A DNA stretch of 9,204 bases, taken from NCBI GenBank assembly GCA_020026215.1, contig JAHHQT010000073.1, positions 1 through 9,204 on the forward strand, given 5' to 3'. Of the stretch, positions 6,942-9,204 are shown piece after piece. The position numbers and the translations under genes are program-made. The number at the start of each line of letters is the position of its first letter. Position 1 is the stretch's first letter. This DNA is from Muribaculaceae bacterium. GTDB taxonomy: Bacteria > Bacteroidota > Bacteroidia > Bacteroidales > Muribaculaceae. Under the pieces are notes generated by a model, which had not been told where the DNA came from, did no database searches, and saw nothing but the letters and a program-made list of their open reading frames with translations.

Positions 6942-6957
6942 TGCAAAGTTACAAAAA
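6942..6957 (-). promoter_or_regulatory. Predicted mutS2 promoter
   Basis: On the minus strand this reads TTTTTGTAACTTTGCA, containing the exact -7 box TAACTTTG (6951-6944). Twenty-four bases separate the box from the GTG start. No clear TTTG -33 box is present at 19-21 bp upstream. It overlaps the alternative TTG start codon of mutS2 (6946-6944), which therefore should not be transcribed. Confidence 0.6.
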
Positions 6958-6984
6958 ATCTATTTTACTACCTCTTTAAATAAA

Positions 6985-7013
6985 TGCTTTACCTCTTTTT
7001 TTAGGGAAAAGCA
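6985..7013. repeat. Imperfect inverted repeat between the mutS2 and dnaE promoters
   Basis: TGCTTT (6985-6990) is matched by AAAGCA (7008-7013). After one A/A mismatch the pairing continues with CC (6992-6993) and GG (7005-7006). The centre is a T-run. It lies between the two divergent promoters, where an operator could sit, but a match of eight bases over 29 in AT-rich DNA can arise by chance. Confidence 0.25.
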
Positions 7014-7062
7014 CTCTGAATTTTTTGTCTAAATTAAGAAATCTCCCTTTTTTAATCGCGTG

Positions 7063-7080
7063 TATTTTTGTAACTTTACA
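7063..7080 (+). promoter_or_regulatory. Predicted dnaE promoter
   Basis: TTTTTGTAACTTTACA (7065-7080) differs at one of 16 bases from the mutS2 promoter motif on the other strand. It gives a near-consensus -7 box TAACTTTA (7071-7078), 24 bases before the dnaE ATG. An overlapping exact match, TATTTTTG (7063-7070), is an alternative -7 box eight bases upstream. A T-run at 7048-7053 could serve weakly as -33. Confidence 0.55.
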
Positions 7081-7102
7081 ATCCATTTTAAACAATTAGA
7101 CT

Positions 7103-9204
7103 ATGCATCCTTTTGTACATCTTCATGTCCACTCACAATATTCCATCCTTGACGGTCAGGCTGCTGTAAAAGCGTTGGTTGATAAGGCAATAGCCGATGG
7201 TATGCCAGGTATGGCATTGACTGACCACGGCAATATGTTCGGTATCAAGGAGTTCTTCGACTATACTGGAAAGAAGAACAAGCCTATCGATGGAGAAATC
7301 AAGGCGGTTAAGAAGCGCATTGAAGAATTGAAGAAGGCTGAACCTATCGATGAGGAGGCAGTCAGAGTGGCTGAAAACGAAATCAGAGAGCTTGAAAAGA
7401 AAATTTTCATGCCTATCTTTGGTTGTGAGATGTACGTTGCTGAAAAATCTTTGCACGACAGGGATTCAAAGCGTGATACCGGTCGTCACTTGATTGTATT
7501 GGCTAAGAACTCCGTCGGTTATCATAACTTGATTAAGTTGGTGTCAAAGGCATGGGTGGACGGCTATTACTACCACCCGCGTACGGACAAGAAAGAATTG
7601 GAATTGCATCATGAAGGTTTGATTGTTTGTTCTGCTTGTTTGGGAGGTGAGATTCCACGCTTGATTACAGCCGAAAAATTGGATGAAGCAGAAAAGGCTG
7701 TGCTATGGTTCAAACGAGTCTTTGGTGATGACTATTATTTGGAGTTGCAAAGGCACAAGGCAAAAGTGCCGAATGCAAATTTCGATGTTTATGAAAAACA
7801 GAAGCGCGTAAATGAAGTGCTGATTGAATTCTCTAAAAAACACAATATCAAGTTGGTTTGTACCAACGACTCACACTTTGTGAATGAAGAGGATGCCGAG
7901 GCACACGACCGTTTGATTTGTTTGTCAACTGGTAAATATATTGACGAAACCGACCGAATGCACTATACCAAGCAAGAATGGTTCAAGACGCAAGCCGAAA
8001 TGAACGAATTGTTCGCTGATGTGCCTGAAGCTTTGGATAATACGATTGAAGTCGTCAACAAGATAGAACGATATACTATTGAACATGGTCCGATTTTGCC
8101 TAATTTCCCATTGCCCGAAGGTTTTACAGAAAATGATGAATATTTGCGCTATTTGGTATATGAAGGCGCAAAAGAACGTTGGGGCGAAAATTTGAGTGAA
8201 GACCATAAAGAACGTATCGACTTTGAGTTGGATGTTATCAAGAACATGGGATTCCCGGGATATTTCTTGATTGTGCAGGATTTCATTCATGCTGCTCGAA
8301 AGATTGGTGTGTCTGTTGGACCTGGTCGTGGATCTGCAGCGGGTTCTGCTGTGGCATACTGCTTGGATATTACTCAAATTGACCCGATTAAATACGACTT
8401 ACTTTTCGAACGTTTCTTGAACCCTGACCGTATTTCATTGCCGGATATTGATGTCGATTTTGATGATGATGGTCGTGGTGAGGTCTTGAAGTATGTGACT
8501 CAAAAATATGGTGCTGAGAAAGTGGCTCACATCATCACTTATGGTACAATGGCTGCTAAATCGTCCATTAAGGATGTGGCACGTGTATCACGTATGTCAA
8601 TTCCAGAAAGTGATCGTTTGTCAAAAATGATTCCAGACAAATTGCCTGAAATTGACGGAAAAGCACCGAAAGTCAATTTGACTAACTGTTTCCAATATGT
8701 TCCTGAATTGAAACATGAAGTGGAATTTGGTCAACCTTTGGTTCGTGATGTGTTGCGATATGCCAAGGCTTTGGAAGGTAACGTGCGTAACACAGGAGTG
8801 CACGCTTGTGGTGTAATCATTGGTCGTGATGATATAACAGACTGGGTGCCTGTGGCTACAGCGACTGATAAGGATGGCTCAAAAGTGCTTGTTACGCAGT
8901 ATGAAGGCTCTGTGATTGAGTCCACAGGTTTGATTAAGATGGACTTCTTGGGATTGAAAACATTGTCAATCATCAAAGAAGCATTGGATAATATTAAAGA
9001 GCGTTTCAACTTCGATTTGGATATTGACAAAATTCCAATTGATGATCCTAAAACTTATGCTCTTTATTGCGACGGCCGTACAACGGGTACATTCCAGTTT
9101 GAATCGGCAGGTATGCAGAAATACCTGAGAGAGTTACAGCCTTCTACGTTCGAGGATTTGATTGCCATGAATGCACTCTATCGTCCGGGACCGATGGCCT
9201 ACAT
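7103..9204 (+). CDS. dnaE: DNA polymerase III alpha subunit (DnaE), N-terminal 700 codons, truncated by window edge
   Basis: The replicative polymerase catalytic subunit, starting at ATG 7103 (MHPFVHLHVHSQYSILDG) and open to the window end; full-length family members have about 1,150-1,270 residues. The PHP domain (about 1-280) retains the likely metal ligands: HxH (8, 10), Asp17, His42 in LTDHGNM, Glu109 in GCEMY, His129, Cys179 and DxH (256, 258). E. coli DnaE has lost several of these. A charged, probably coiled-coil insertion of about 45 residues sits at 57-101. The polymerase core follows, with GPGRGS (406-411) and ERFLNPDRISLPDIDVDFDD, in which Asp448 and Asp450 match the E. coli catalytic Asp401 and Asp403. 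The third catalytic Asp is Asp614 in KMDFLGLKTLSII (E. coli Asp555). The thumb, fingers end, beta-clamp-binding motif and OB fold lie beyond the window. The frame is clean throughout. Confidence 0.97.
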   Translation, partial: MHPFVHLHVHSQYSILDGQAAVKALVDKAIADGMPGMALTDHGNMFGIKEFFDYTGKKNKPIDGEIKAVKKRIEELKKAEPIDEEAVRVAENEIRELEKKIFMPIFGCEMYVAEKSLHDRDSKRDTGRHLIVLAKNSVGYHNLIKLVSKAWVDGYYYHPRTDKKELELHHEGLIVCSACLGGEIPRLITAEKLDEAEKAVLWFKRVFGDDYYLELQRHKAKVPNANFDVYEKQKRVNEVLIEFSKKHNIKLVCTNDSHFVNEEDAEAHDRLICLSTGKYIDETDRMHYTKQEWFKTQAEMNELFADVPEALDNTIEVVNKIERYTIEHGPILPNFPLPEGFTENDEYLRYLVYEGAKERWGENLSEDHKERIDFELDVIKNMGFPGYFLIVQDFIHAARKIGVSVGPGRGSAAGSAVAYCLDITQIDPIKYDLLFERFLNPDRISLPDIDVDFDDDGRGEVLKYVTQKYGAEKVAHIITYGTMAAKSSIKDVARVSRMSIPESDRLSKMIPDKLPEIDGKAPKVNLTNCFQYVPELKHEVEFGQPLVRDVLRYAKALEGNVRNTGVHACGVIIGRDDITDWVPVATATDKDGSKVLVTQYEGSVIESTGLIKMDFLGLKTLSIIKEALDNIKERFNFDLDIDKIPIDDPKTYALYCDGRTTGTFQFESAGMQKYLRELQPSTFEDLIAMNALYRPGPMAY

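Noticed and set aside
6985..7020. Possible terminator in the mutS2-dnaE gap
   Set aside because: The genes diverge, so no transcript ends here; the T-run is within the loop, not after the stem. Kept only as a weak inverted repeat.
7925..8377. 150-codon open frame on the minus strand, with others at 7133-7456, 8621-8803 and 8731-9030
   Set aside because: All are antisense to dnaE, which has continuous strong homology motifs through these positions.
1..9204. Mobile elements, CRISPR arrays, tRNA/rRNA genes, phage or defence genes
   Set aside because: I saw no transposase, no spaced direct repeats, no terminal inverted repeats and no RNA gene; every long gene is a core function with uniform codon use.

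Overview
The window is a stretch of core chromosome from a member of the Bacteroidota, most likely order Bacteroidales. Three things point there: promoters of the Bacteroidota type (-7 box TAnnTTTG), an exbB-exbD-exbD-tonB operon with two exbD genes, and a Na+-translocating NQR complex gene next to it. Shine-Dalgarno sequences are largely absent, intergenic DNA is very AT-rich, and I see no sign of transfer, insertion sequences, tRNA/rRNA genes, CRISPR arrays or phage genes. Genus cannot be decided from the sequence alone.

Layout: (1) 1-781, minus strand: the N-terminal 260 codons of nqrA, which runs off the left edge. (2) 782-1131: a 350-bp divergent intergenic region with an nqrA promoter, an exbB promoter and a long exbB leader. 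The leader holds a possible 31-codon reading frame, a hairpin and a T-run. (3) 1132-4325, plus strand: a tight four-gene operon encoding ExbB, two different ExbD proteins and TonB. Together these form an inner-membrane motor that passes ion-motive energy to outer-membrane TonB-dependent transporters (SusC-type and siderophore/B12 receptors in this phylum). (4) 4326-4453: two back-to-back bidirectional hairpin terminators between the convergent tonB and mutS2 genes. (5) 4454-6919, minus strand: mutS2 (MutS-type ATPase with a C-terminal Smr domain), best started at a GTG rather than at the upstream TTG. (6) 6920-7102: a divergent promoter region in which mutS2 and dnaE carry near-identical, oppositely oriented promoter motifs at the same distance from their start codons. 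(7) 7103-9204, plus strand: the first 700 codons of dnaE (replicative DNA polymerase III alpha), with an intact-looking PHP metal site and a charged insertion, running off the right edge.

Functionally the left half concerns membrane energetics: NQR builds a sodium gradient and the Ton motor spends ion-motive force. The right half concerns DNA replication and maintenance. I found no clearly new system. The observations most worth checking are the exbB leader architecture, an EF-hand-like loop in the second ExbD, and the mirrored promoters that also fix the mutS2 start.
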